Below are positions 35,018 to 43,551 of a stretch of DNA of 64,000 nucleotides, one piece after another. Positions within the stretch are counted from its first letter, which is position 1. The number at the start of each line of letters is the position of its first letter. The notes below the pieces were generated by a model that was given only the letters and a program-made list of their open reading frames with translations, was not told where the DNA came from and did no database searches. A program made the translations under genes and the position numbers. The stretch comes from Bacteroidota bacterium (GTDB lineage Bacteria; Bacteroidota; Bacteroidia; Bacteroidales; NBLH01), in assembly GCA_025361565.1 (NCBI GenBank), contig JANYKN010000007.1, forward strand, positions 62,001 to 126,000, given 5' to 3'.

Positions 35018-37420
35018 CTATTTGGGGCTAAAAACTAAAATCCCCGTATTGGTTTTTATAATTTCTTCCTTGTTCATCATTTGTTTTCTGAATTCGCCTT
35101 TATTGTACATTTCGGCTTGATCTGCATAATGTTTGCTCATAAAATTACCCGATTCCCCAGTAGGTAAAACGCTGATGGAATTTTCAATATCAGCAAAATC
35201 CAACAAAATCCGAATAGCCGGCCCATAAGTAGCCTTATATATACCATCTTTTGTGAAATCAAAATCGATATTATTGATAACCTGGTTTCCCCCTTTTACT
35301 CCAAATGGGCCAACATTGAAAATTTTATCCAAAGGTTTAACTGTCCCCAAAGGATGCTGGTGCTCCAATAAATGGACTTTAGACCAATTCCATTTACTCA
35401 TATCATTTCCCAACTGTTTTTCCAAATCTTCAATACTTTGATTAAAGGAATTGGTAAAAATTTCCCCTCTTGATTCCTTGGTTTTGGTATGTACATCATC
35501 CCACCAAGGCGATTCTTCATCTTTAAAAATGAATGGATATGTATTGCTCATTAAATGACCCGATGATAAGTCATTAAAAGTATTTTCGCCCAATTCATCG
35601 GCAAACGTATTAAAAAGAGCATGATACAAAAGCTTGTAATAAATAGTAGGTTCAATGGCATCTGCTGCATGTCCCCCATCCCATTCAGTCAATAATTTTA
35701 TGGCCTTGGAATAATTTCCTCCTTTTTTTATGATATCCGCTTTATTTATCTGTGAGATAATCAATTTTGCCATTTCGGGATGAATTTCGGATACATCGTC
35801 GGTAATCATTTTTTTCATCTCTTCCACAGTCCATTTTTTATCCGTACTTAACCATTGAACAATTCTTTTGGCACGATACTCAGGGGCATAATATCCTGGA
35901 TATAGTATCCCTGCCATGGTATCCGGTTGATTATTGGCCGAATAAACAAAACCGCTTTCGGGATTTATCAACTTGGGATTCTCTTTAAAATCATAAAAAC
36001 CCAAATATTCATCGTTTCCGGATGAACCATCCAATATGATTTTTGAATTTACATGAACAGGCCTTTTTACCAATTTGGCTGCAGCCCACCACGCAATATT
36101 TCCATCCATATCGCCATACATCACGTTTAATCCCGGTGAATAAATCAAACTGGCTGCCTCTTCTGCGTTCTTTATATTGTTTGAGTTATTCAACTTGTAA
36201 AATGCTTCTGCAATCCTTGATTCTACGTGGGGAAATGTCCACCAAACGGCAACAGGAGCTTCAGTAGAATCCAATTTACTCAATAAACCATTCATAATTG
36301 GCCCATGCCTGCTAATTTTCAATTGAAAATCGACATCTGCCGTATCTTTTACTTTTATCTTAAAATGTTTGATTTCCAAATCCTCCCAATGATCTTTGAA
36401 CCAAACCTGATTCGGATTCTCAGGGTTCATCTTTTCGCGGAACATATCCAAATCATCATTCTCAAGCATAGTCAAACCCCAGGCACAATTTTGATTATGA
36501 CCCAGCAATGCAAAAGGGACGCCCGCAATATAATTGCCATAAATCCGGTGTCCGGGATACTCCAAATGGGCTTCGAAAAACACCGAAGGTTGGGCATAGC
36601 CGATGTGTGTATCATTTGAAAAAATCACTTTGCCAGATTTTGATTTAGAAGGTGCAATTACCCACGAATTACTGCCAATCCAGCTTGGCAAAGGAAGTGA
36701 ATTTTTAATTTTTGAAGTATATGAAATCAATTCGTTCTCAATTGCAACATCGGGTTTGTTGTTTGAAGGTATTTGTTCAGTACCTGGCTGATAAATAGTT
36801 CCCCAGTTTTTTAAATATTTACTTCCCAATGTTTTATCAATTTTAGAAACAATAGGATCCATGGTAAAACCCGATGAAAAAGTAAATGCCATATATCCTG
36901 CAATCAAGTATAAATCCTGTGTTTTAAATTCTTCTTTTGGAATTCCAAGAATGCTAAACTCGATGGGCGTTTTTCCATTTTTAATATATGCATTGATTCC
37001 TTCAAGATAAGCTTCTGCCGCTTTTGCAAACGGTTCATCGGGGTGATGATTGGCTTTAATGCTTCTGTTTGCGGCATCCTCCAAACCAAGGGCTAGAAAA
37101 AACTTATCTGTTTCAACCAAATCTTTGCCCAATATTTCGGCTAATCTGCCACTGGCCACCCTTTTCATCATTTCCATTTGGAATAATCGTTCCTGCGCAT
37201 GTAAATAGCCAAAAGCACGATAAGCATCCAATTCATTTTGGGCATAAATATGAGGTATTCCCCATTCATCGAAATAAACATCCACTTTGTCCTGAAGTGC
37301 AGAGAATTTAACCGTACCCGAATATTTTGGTTTGGTATAATTCAGATATATCCATGCCATAAGCGCAGTTAAAACAATTATTATAAGAATGGCGAGGAGG
37401 ATTCTTTTTATAATTTTCAT
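35018..37420 (-). CDS. Penicillin acylase family Ntn-hydrolase
   Basis: An 800-residue precursor with an N-terminal hydrophobic anchor (about residues 6-27). Family members are cut into alpha and beta chains, and the new N-terminal residue of the beta chain is the catalytic nucleophile. Here WIGSNSWVIAP fits the processing site, with Ser250 expected as nucleophile; the conserved NDTHIGY and later beta-chain blocks (WGLTMLENDDLDMF, SRHGPIMN) follow. Substrates of relatives include beta-lactams and acyl-homoserine lactones; the natural substrate here is unknown. It converges with the GH5 gene and has no operon partner. Confidence 0.92.
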   Translation of the reverse strand: MKIIKRILLAILIIIVLTALMAWIYLNYTKPKYSGTVKFSALQDKVDVYFDEWGIPHIYAQNELDAYRAFGYLHAQERLFQMEMMKRVASGRLAEILGKDLVETDKFFLALGLEDAANRSIKANHHPDEPFAKAAEAYLEGINAYIKNGKTPIEFSILGIPKEEFKTQDLYLIAGYMAFTFSSGFTMDPIVSKIDKTLGSKYLKNWGTIYQPGTEQIPSNNKPDVAIENELISYTSKIKNSLPLPSWIGSNSWVIAPSKSKSGKVIFSNDTHIGYAQPSVFFEAHLEYPGHRIYGNYIAGVPFALLGHNQNCAWGLTMLENDDLDMFREKMNPENPNQVWFKDHWEDLEIKHFKIKVKDTADVDFQLKISRHGPIMNGLLSKLDSTEAPVAVWWTFPHVESRIAEAFYKLNNSNNIKNAEEAASLIYSPGLNVMYGDMDGNIAWWAAAKLVKRPVHVNSKIILDGSSGNDEYLGFYDFKENPKLINPESGFVYSANNQPDTMAGILYPGYYAPEYRAKRIVQWLSTDKKWTVEEMKKMITDDVSEIHPEMAKLIISQINKADIIKKGGNYSKAIKLLTEWDGGHAADAIEPTIYYKLLYHALFNTFADELGENTFNDLSSGHLMSNTYPFIFKDEESPWWDDVHTKTKESRGEIFTNSFNQSIEDLEKQLGNDMSKWNWSKVHLLEHQHPLGTVKPLDKIFNVGPFGVKGGNQVINNIDFDFTKDGIYKATYGPAIRILLDFADIENSISVLPTGESGNFMSKHYADQAEMYNKGEFRKQMMNKEEIIKTNTGILVFSPK

Positions 37421-37725
37421 ACGGTTAAGTTTAAATAGATGGATATGTTTTTTATAGAAAATGTTTTCCCCAAATTAGTAAATAATCTTTGATAATCATC
37501 AATAATCATCTAACCTACATTATGCGTGAACATCTTCGATGTTTACAAATTGGAACACTGATGACACTGATTATCTTCGATGAGATCGCTTACGCTAAGT
37601 TTTGCTGATTTCCACGAATTTTTCATATTCCAATGATAATCAAAGAAATGATAATATTTACGAACTCCGAAAGACTCTTCAAGGCAAATTAATCAAGTTA
37701 GAAAGGTAATAAAAAAACTCCTTTT
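37421..37725. other. Intergenic region with TGATAATCATC-like repeats
   Basis: About 305 bases without a gene. Several related short words (GATAATCATC, AATAATCATC, GATTATC, CATCTTCGATG) recur at 37490-37650; this may be a degenerate extragenic repeat. Confidence 0.4.
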
Positions 37726-38139
37726 TTATTTATGGTGCTGGAAAAATTCAGGGATCATTTTTTGAAAAGGTATATGTAGTTTATTGCAATAAATCATCAA
37801 TTGTTCCAATGTGGCTTTTTCTCTTTTAGTTTCAATTAGTATGATTATTCTTTCATCCAGTCCGGTTATTTTGGATTTATGCTTGAGTGATGATTGATTC
37901 ATTTTCTTGAGTAAGTCACTGTTCTTTTCAATTTCTTTTAATTCTTTTAATTGTAAAGATTGAATATAGTTATCAATTTCTAAATATGACAGTTCCTCTT
38001 CCTCTAAAACTTGCGGCAAATCGTTCGAAAAAAGGTATTTACTTTCCTTTTCAAATTGTTTCAACTGATTAATATCCATTGATTGAATATGATCATCAAA
38101 ACTATCCGGGTTTTCCATATTATTTTTTTTATGCTTCAT
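37726..38139 (-). CDS. Hypothetical protein, second gene of a two-gene unit
   Basis: A 137-residue, acidic, largely helical protein with coiled-coil-like repeats of LKEIEKNSDLLKKMNQ type; an internal Met at residue 8 could also start it. Its start overlaps the stop of the upstream gene by 11 bases, so the two are translationally linked. I recognise no family. The arrangement of two small overlapping genes recalls toxin-antitoxin pairs, but no toxin motif is visible. Confidence 0.55.
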   Translation of the reverse strand: MKHKKNNMENPDSFDDHIQSMDINQLKQFEKESKYLFSNDLPQVLEEEELSYLEIDNYIQSLQLKELKEIEKNSDLLKKMNQSSLKHKSKITGLDERIIILIETKREKATLEQLMIYCNKLHIPFQKMIPEFFQHHK

Positions 38140-38449
38140 CGCTTTCGCTGTATGATGTTATTGGGATTATATTGCTTTGCTCATCGATTCTGAAAATTAC
38201 TGACATTTTATTCGCCGTTATACGTAATTTATCATTTGCTTGCAATGGAACATTTCCTGAAATAATATAGCTATTGGTAAATGGCACTTCTGAAGAATTT
38301 ATTTTAACATCTTTTTGGCGAAACAATGCATTTATTGCTAAAAATGAAATATTCCGTTTTTTGAAAACAATATTTTCAGCAATATGGTTAAGGTGTTTTG
38401 GTAACCACTTAAAATTTAATTGCTTAAATGCTATATTTATATCACCCAT
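38129..38449 (-). CDS. Hypothetical protein, first gene of a two-gene unit
   Basis: A 106-residue basic protein (many Lys/Arg in the first half: AFKQLNFKWLPKHLNHIAEN, FKKRNISFLAIN), then predominantly beta strands (GNVPLQANDKLRITANKMSVIFRID). It overlaps the following gene. No family recognised; a role in binding nucleic acid is conceivable from the charge but not supported by any motif. Confidence 0.5.
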   Translation of the reverse strand: MGDINIAFKQLNFKWLPKHLNHIAENIVFKKRNISFLAINALFRQKDVKINSSEVPFTNSYIISGNVPLQANDKLRITANKMSVIFRIDEQSNIIPITSYSESDEA

Positions 38450-38644
38450 AATTGTACAAAATTATCCTTTTTTTCAACAATTATAACTTATTAGCAGATA
38501 TTTCTCATGTATTGATATAGGATAAATGAAGATTTGGTAATTAACCATTTAACTCGCAACCGAACCAATAGCCTTTGATTTGATAAGCAAATGGTAGTTA
38601 TTTGAATTTACCCGAAAGCGAAATGGAAAGATATATTCAGTTAT

Positions 38645-38719
38645 TCAGGGGGTGACTTTCAACAAACAGCATTTCATCTTGCAATTTATATAGCGGTTCA
38701 TGTAAGAGTCACCTCCTGA
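38645..38719. repeat. Inverted-repeat element, copy 1 (GGGGTGACT family)
   Basis: TCAGGGGGTGACT (38645-38657) pairs with AGTCACCTCCTGA (38707-38719) at 12 of 13 positions around a 49-base loop. A second member is at 49299-49367; both end in a right arm followed by TTTGC. Confidence 0.65.
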
Positions 38720-38781
38720 TTTGCTCGTACATTGGTTATGTTGCTCAATTGGAGGGGAAATACTCCTAACATCTCATGTAA

Positions 38782-38952
38782 TACAAATTGAAAGAAATAA
38801 CAGCCAATAAGAGAGGATTCAATATCAAACCGCTGGCTGCCGATATGTATCATGTTACCATTTCAAGGAACGGATATGCGGATCAAACTGCAAGTATCGC
38901 GGTTTCTGCCGGTGAACAAACCGTTTTGAATATTCAATTGGTGAAAAATTGA
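38782..38952 (+). pseudogene. Remnant of a carboxypeptidase-regulatory-like domain protein
   Basis: A stop-bounded frame (TAA at 38779-38781 to TGA at 38950-38952) encodes NIKPLAADMYHVTISRNGYA followed by a stretch ending GEQTVLNIQLVKN. This is the typical last half of a carboxypeptidase-like regulatory (Ig-like) domain. There is no ATG at the front (a TTG at 38788 is possible) and no signal peptide. A terminator follows at 38995. It looks like the 3' end of a lost gene rather than a new small gene. Confidence 0.5.
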
Positions 38953-38994
38953 AGATTGTAGTTTTCTGATTTTAGTTTATAATTGTGTTGATAG

Positions 38995-39015
38995 CCCCGC
39001 TGGAGCGGGGTTTTT
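38995..39015 (+). terminator. Rho-independent terminator after the remnant
   Basis: CCCCGC (38995-39000), loop TGGA, GCGGGG (39005-39010), then TTTTT. A compact GC-rich stem with a T-run, 43 bases past the stop of the remnant gene. Confidence 0.85.
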
Positions 39016-39454
39016 GTTTTTCAGACAATTGGGAATTAGGTCTTTTAGTGCGAGTTTTGTTTTTTGGAAATTATACTTTAATAAGGCATAGTCAAACCCT
39101 AGCTTGGATTTTTCTTTTTAGTAGAGTTGATTGATAAAAGTAGGGAAATAAGGCAGAGCCTTAAAGAATAGGTTCGACTTAGGCATAGCCTAAGCCTAAC
39201 TGGGAACACTTCGTTAAGTAGCTGGATTTTTTTATTTTTGTTTACAGGGTGATAGAGAGATCATTTCATTTTGATTAGATTATCAAATGGCTGATAATCA
39301 ATTATCCTAAAATTGAATAGAGCAATTATATTAAACTGAAATTAGAAATAGTGCTTGAGGACTATGTGAAGGATTGAAAGCATTTGACTTGGTAAAGGTA
39401 GTTTGTTATTGAAAAGCCAAGTTTGAACAGGTTTTTTCCTTTAAGCAATTGAAA

Positions 39455-39462
39455 ATTAAAAA
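39455..39462. repeat. Left target-site duplication of the IS256-family element
   Basis: ATTAAAAA occurs here and again at 43603-43610, directly outside the two inverted ends of the element. Eight bases is the usual duplication size for IS256. Confidence 0.8.
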
Positions 39463-39488
39463 GGGAGTATCCGCATAACTGTGTAAGT

Positions 39489-39530
39489 TTAAAAAAGGCT
39501 TAGGGTTTTAAAACCCTAAGCCTTTTTTAA
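39489..39530. terminator. Perfect 42-base palindrome between the IS256 left end and transposase start
   Basis: Positions 39489-39530 are a perfect palindrome centred between 39509 and 39510, core GGCTTAGGG/CCCTAAGCC with A6 and T6 flanks. It is shaped as a terminator in both directions and lies 24 bases before the transposase ATG. It probably blocks transcripts entering from outside, or hides the start codon in such transcripts. Confidence 0.65.
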
Positions 39531-40104
39531 TTAATTTTAAATTTTAAACAGTTATGAAAAAAGAAGATTTATTAAACGATGATTTTTTGAAGCAATTTAC
39601 TAACTCCCAAGAGTTTGATTCATTTATTGATGAACTATATACCCGGGGAGTTGAAAAAATGCTGGAAGGTGAACTAGATGGTCATCTTGGCTATGAGAAA
39701 CACCAATTGAGCGAATCTGAAAATGCCAGGAATGGATATGGGAAGAAAAGTATAAAAACCAAACATGGACAAACTGAAATAAAAGTTCCAAGGGATAGGA
39801 ATGCTACTTTTGAACCTGTATTGGTCCCCAAAAGGAGCCAATTATCAACTGGTATCGAAAGCCTTGTCATATCCCTCTATGCCAAGGGAATGAGCAACAG
39901 TGACATCGAGGAGCAGCTGCAGGAGATCTATGGTTTTCAAGTCTCCACAAGCACAATTTCAAAGATTACCGACAAGATCACCAACGACATAGTTGCCTGG
40001 CAAAATAGACCATTGGAGAGCGTATACCTAATTGTTTGGATGGATGGGATAGTATTTAAGGTTAGGGAGAACTCAAAGGTTGTCAATAAAACCATTAATA
40101 TTGC

Positions 40105-40110
40105 CGTAGG
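40105..40110. repeat. Left target-site duplication of the IS21-family element
   Basis: CGTAGG at 40105-40110 is repeated at 42906-42911, directly outside the TGAGTATTCC ends. Joining the flanks across one copy restores the codons for Val-Gly-Leu-Lys-Arg of the IS256 transposase. Confidence 0.85.
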
Positions 40111-40119
40111 TGAGTATTC

Positions 40120-40182
40120 CGGTGAAAGTGTACATAGGATTCCGGACGAAAGTGTACAATTGATTCCGGAGCAAAGTGTACA
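40120..40182. repeat. Left subterminal transposase-binding repeats of IS21
   Basis: Three copies of AAGTGTACA follow each other at about 22-base spacing (near 40126, 40152 and 40174), the second and third preceded by TTCCGG. They match repeats at the right end. Confidence 0.7.
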
Positions 40183-40216
40183 ATAAAAAAGAACTGATTT
40201 GATAGGCAAATATACA

Positions 40217-40942
40217 TTAAATTTTCTTTCTAAGTGAATCGCCCTTAAGTTCAATTCGCGATGCGTTTACTGACAACCTGTCCATGATTGCATCAGCAAT
40301 GGTTGGGTCATCAATATACTGGTGCCAATTAGCAACCGGTAATTGTGAAGTGACGATGATAGACCTCTTTCCATAGGAATCTTCCATAATTTGTAACAAA
40401 GCAAGGCGTGTTACTGTATCCAATGGGTGCAGCCCAAAATCGTCAATGATTATCAGGTTTGTTCTGTCCAGGTAGTTTATAAATTTAACATAGGTACCTT
40501 CGAGTTTTGATTGTGATATTTTTTCAATTAAGCGTGCCATTCCAAAATAAACAGTTTTATACCCGAACATGCAGGCTTGCCTGCCCAGTGCACAGGCAAG
40601 GTAACTTTTGCCACAGCCAGTGGCACCGGTTATTAAAATATTTTCTGCCCTTTCGATAAAACTGCAACCTGCAAGTGCCAATAGGTTTTCTTTGGTAAAA
40701 TTGCGATGGGCATTACAGAAGATGTTCTCCAATATGGCATTGTACCTGAGCTTGCTAATCCGAAGGAACATTTGCGTTTTTTTGTTTGCCCTTTCCTGTA
40801 TTTCGGCCTCTGTTAAATTTGCCATGAGCTGGTCCAGGGAGGGCAGATCCTGTATAGGCATAGAAAGTATGCCCTGATAAACTTTCGCCATACCTGAGAG
40901 TTTCAATTTGGCGAGATTGTCCAATGTGATTTGTGTATTCAT
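40217..40942 (-). CDS. istB: IstB-like ATP-binding protein of IS21
   Basis: This AAA+ ATPase assists the IS21 transposase in target selection. The 241-residue chain has the Walker A motif GATGCGKS, the Walker B motif LIIIDDFGL and the IstB ending VNASRIELKGDSLRKK. Length is normal. It follows istA on the same strand but is separated by 170 bases containing a GC-rich hairpin, whereas in many IS21 members the two genes nearly overlap. Confidence 0.94.
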   Translation of the reverse strand: MNTQITLDNLAKLKLSGMAKVYQGILSMPIQDLPSLDQLMANLTEAEIQERANKKTQMFLRISKLRYNAILENIFCNAHRNFTKENLLALAGCSFIERAENILITGATGCGKSYLACALGRQACMFGYKTVYFGMARLIEKISQSKLEGTYVKFINYLDRTNLIIIDDFGLHPLDTVTRLALLQIMEDSYGKRSIIVTSQLPVANWHQYIDDPTIADAIMDRLSVNASRIELKGDSLRKKI

Positions 40943-41030
40943 TTTCTTTTTTTTATTTGTAAAAAACTAATATCTGTATTCCTATTTATTTTTTGCCCTT
41001 TGGCTCTATCCGCCACCGCCGGTGCCCACC

Positions 41031-41091
41031 AGGACAGAGTTGCCCGTCCATGAGGGAGCGTAGCGGACGAGGGGACAGGCAACTCTGTCCT
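41031..41091. repeat. GC-rich nested hairpin between istB and istA
   Basis: AGGACAGAGTTGCC (41031-41044) pairs perfectly with GGCAACTCTGTCCT (41078-41091). Inside, CGTCC (41045-41049) pairs with GGACG (41065-41069). The block from about 41000 to 41091 is strongly GC-rich, unlike either gene or the host. It has the form of an inserted REP-like palindrome. Confidence 0.65.
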
Positions 41092-41112
41092 TTCAAACGC
41101 ATCCATTTAATA

Positions 41113-42669
41113 TCAATTATAAAACATTGGCCCCCTTATATTGCCATGTTTTGGGACCCTGAACAAGGAAAGCTGCTGGCTCTCATCTTTATCAAGGTTA
41201 TTTTCCAGTATCCTCTTTATAACCCCATAATTGACCTTTGAGCCCTGCAATGCCCTTTTACAGGCCGCCTCGAACCTTTGGTGTTGATATTTTTCCGATA
41301 AGCTCTTTAAGCCCAGGCAAGCTTTGTAGGTTTGCTCTATAAAGTCTTTTGATGCAAGTACCACCTTGAATACCTCTTCTGATTTAGGCCCTATTTTTAA
41401 AGCCATTTTTAAAAAATAATCGGCATCCCAACCACGGGTTTGCTGGTAACGTAAGTGTTTTTCGGGCATATGTCCTGCCTGGGTGGTATAGAAGTTCTTC
41501 CGGTAGTCACGTTGGTGTATAGCTATACGCTCCAGGCCAATATATACTTCAACACTTTGATGGTCATATATGATTTTTGTTTGTTTCCCTATGTACTGAT
41601 ATGGTACACTATACTGGTGGCGGTCTTCTCCCAATATTACATGATAGTTCATTTGCACTTTTGCCTGGGTTGTGCGTTTTACGTTAAATGGCCCATCCGG
41701 TAACGGCCTTAAAAGACTTTTTTCACGGCCAAGGAAGCCTTCTGTCCGGCTACCTTTTAATTTCTGGAAACGGGCATTGTTTAGTTCCCCAAGAAATCCC
41801 AATATTGCATGGTTCAGTTCCTTAAGGCTGTAAAATTCAAGGTTGCGCAGTTTGGAAAATATCCGCAGGTAGGATATGTAAACATGGTTTTCAACTGTTG
41901 GTTTGTCCTTGGGCTTTCGTGGCCTGGCAGCATCAAGGTTGGTGTTGTAATGGACAGACCACTGCTCTGCAAGTTCCTGGAATGCAAATTCATAACGGTC
42001 ATTTTTTTTGACATACTGTTTCATGTTGCCGCTCAAAATATTTTTGGGCACCCCTCCCAAAAACTCAAGGCAACGGTTCATGCCAGCAAACAGTTCTTCC
42101 TGTTTTGCACAGGCCAATGCTTCAACATAAGTGTAATTGCTATATGGCAGTGTACAAACCAATACAGGGCAACTGATGATTTCTCCCGTTTGTTTGTCAA
42201 TATAAGAAAGCTGCTTTCCTGCAAAATCAATTTGTAGGTATTCTGCCGGCTGGTGTTCAAAATGCATGGTTGCCTTGTTGCGCTTTTGGAATTGAACCAG
42301 GTGCTCACAAAATTGGGTATAACTGTAGCCTTGTGGATGTTGGCTTTTGTACTCTTCCCATAGCAGTTTTCGTGTTACTCCGGTTTTTCCCAGCTCTTGT
42401 TTTATATAGGGGAACATCTTTTCAAGTACCACAAAGCGCGCATCTGCTTGCGGGATGGATTGGCTGTATACGATACCTGCCAAGGTCCCATCATCAAGTT
42501 TTAACAGGTAATCCAATGGCTTACCTGTTGATAACAATTTATCGAGATAGGTTAAAACCGTCTTTCGGTGGAGGCCAAGTGTTTTTGATATGTAAAATTT
42601 ACTTGACCCCGATAAGTGTAATTGTAAAATACGTCTGATTTGTACCATAGTTATTGATTTGTTAGCCAT
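41113..42669 (-). CDS. istA: IstA transposase of IS21, second catalytic Asp replaced by Gly
   Basis: A 518-residue IS21-type transposase. An N-terminal helix-turn-helix (about residues 15-45: GSSKFYISKTLGLHRKTV) precedes the DDE integrase core and a C-terminal domain with HQRDYRKNF and TTQAGHMPEKH. The first Asp is Asp148 (YLQIDFAGK) and the Glu is Glu260 (KPTVENH). Where the family has (S/C)DN(M/L)K, this protein has SGNMKQ with Gly214 (codon GGC at 42030-42028, one change from GAC). If real, strand transfer should be lost. The reading frame is otherwise intact, so the change is recent or a sequencing error. Confidence 0.93.
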   Translation of the reverse strand: MANKSITMVQIRRILQLHLSGSSKFYISKTLGLHRKTVLTYLDKLLSTGKPLDYLLKLDDGTLAGIVYSQSIPQADARFVVLEKMFPYIKQELGKTGVTRKLLWEEYKSQHPQGYSYTQFCEHLVQFQKRNKATMHFEHQPAEYLQIDFAGKQLSYIDKQTGEIISCPVLVCTLPYSNYTYVEALACAKQEELFAGMNRCLEFLGGVPKNILSGNMKQYVKKNDRYEFAFQELAEQWSVHYNTNLDAARPRKPKDKPTVENHVYISYLRIFSKLRNLEFYSLKELNHAILGFLGELNNARFQKLKGSRTEGFLGREKSLLRPLPDGPFNVKRTTQAKVQMNYHVILGEDRHQYSVPYQYIGKQTKIIYDHQSVEVYIGLERIAIHQRDYRKNFYTTQAGHMPEKHLRYQQTRGWDADYFLKMALKIGPKSEEVFKVVLASKDFIEQTYKACLGLKSLSEKYQHQRFEAACKRALQGSKVNYGVIKRILENNLDKDESQQLSLFRVPKHGNIRGPMFYN

Positions 42670-42729
42670 TGTCCTTTGTTTTTAAGTCAAGGGACAAATC
42701 TCTCAAATCAATTCTTTCTTCTATTATTT

Positions 42730-42905
42730 TTCCAAAAAGTGGTTGTACACTTTATGCCGGAATGTCAGTAACCTGGTTTTGTGTTTTCAAGAAAATAACC
42801 CCAAAAAGTTGTACATTATACTCCGGAATCCGTTGTACATTTTGCTCCGGATTTCATTGTACACTATCACCGGAATTTGTTGTACACTTTGGAGCGGAAT
42901 ACTCA
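42730..42905. repeat. Right subterminal transposase-binding repeats of IS21
   Basis: Five related units of the form TTGTACA(C/T)TnTnnnCCGGAAT occur near 42731, 42810, 42832, 42857 and 42880, the last running into the end TACTCA. They are the inverted counterparts of the left-end units. Confidence 0.7.
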
Positions 42906-42911
42906 CGTAGG

Positions 42912-43551
42912 CCTCAAAAGGGATGGGAAAAAGGAAGTATTGGGGCTCTGGTTGGGGAAAAATGAAAGTGCCAGTTTCTGGATGGGGGTACTTACAGATC
43001 TAAAAGCCAGGGGTGTTGAAGATATACTTATCACAGCAACAGATAACCTAAATGGGTTTACAGATACCATAAACAATGTTTTCCCTGAATCAAAGACCCA
43101 GATTTGTGTGGTGCACCAGATCCGAAATGCATCCAGATATGTTGTATGGAAGGACAAAAAGGAGTTTGCCAAAGATATGAAAGCTATCTACAACGCTCCC
43201 ACAAAACAAGCTGCACAGGCCGCACTTGAAGATTTTTCATTAAAATGGAACAACAAGTATTCCTATGCTGTCAGAAGCTGGTCAAATAACTGGGAAGAAC
43301 TTACCGTGTTTTTTGAATTTCCACTGGAGATAAGAAAAATAATTTACACTACTAATCTGATTGAAAACCTAAATGGAAAAATAAGAAAATACACTAAAAA
43401 CAAGCTCTCCTTCCCTACTGATCAGGCTGTCATGAAATCGGTCTACCTTGCTATGGTCGAAGCTACTAAAAAATGGTCTATGCCTATCAGGGATTGGGGC
43501 TTGATACTTAATCAATTTTTAACTATTTTTGAAAAAAGGGTTCAGTTATAA
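42912..43551 (+). pseudogene. IS256-family transposase, C-terminal part (gene split by IS21)
   Basis: This frame resumes with [13 protein letters not shown] directly after the right CGTAGG duplication. It carries the second catalytic Asp ([10 protein letters not shown]) and the Glu ([14 protein letters not shown]). The first in-frame ATG upstream (42877) lies inside the IS21 end. With residues 1-185 from 39554-40110 it forms a standard 398-residue IS256 transposase. Alone it is non-functional. Confidence 0.9.

Larger units (their letters stand above)
38450..39462. other. Intergenic region: inverted repeat, gene remnant and terminator before the IS
   Basis: About 1 kb with no intact gene. It contains an inverted repeat (38645-38719), a 56-codon remnant (38782-38952) and a strong terminator (38995-39015). 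Beyond these, 39020-39462 is AT-rich, with small hairpins such as CTTAGGC-ATA-GCCTAAG near 39178, up to the IS256 target duplication at 39455-39462. Confidence 0.55.
39554..40186 (+). pseudogene. IS256-family transposase, N-terminal part (gene split by IS21)
   Basis: Residues 1-185 are genuine transposase: HLGYEKHQLSE, KVPRDRNATFEP, GMSNSDIEEQLQEIYG and the first catalytic Asp in VWMDGIVFKV. From 40111 onward the frame runs into the left end of the IS21 element and stops at 40186 after 25 foreign residues. The other half, with the second Asp and the Glu, is at 42912-43551. The truncated product could not catalyse transposition. Confidence 0.92.
40111..42905 (-). mobile_element. IS21-family insertion sequence (istA/istB) inside the IS256 transposase
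   Basis: The 2795-base element begins TGAGTATTCCG and ends with the complement CGGAATACTCA, so it has TG...CA ends as in IS21. Both ends carry repeats of a GTGTACAA-type binding motif: three on the left (about 40120-40182) and five on the right (about 42730-42895). It encodes istA and istB on the minus strand and left a six-base duplication CGTAGG. IstA lacks an expected catalytic Asp. A GC-rich hairpin lies between its two genes. Confidence 0.93.

Noticed and set aside
39554-40186. A complete small transposase of 210 residues
   Set aside because: The last 25 residues are translated IS21 end sequence; the true gene continues at 42912.
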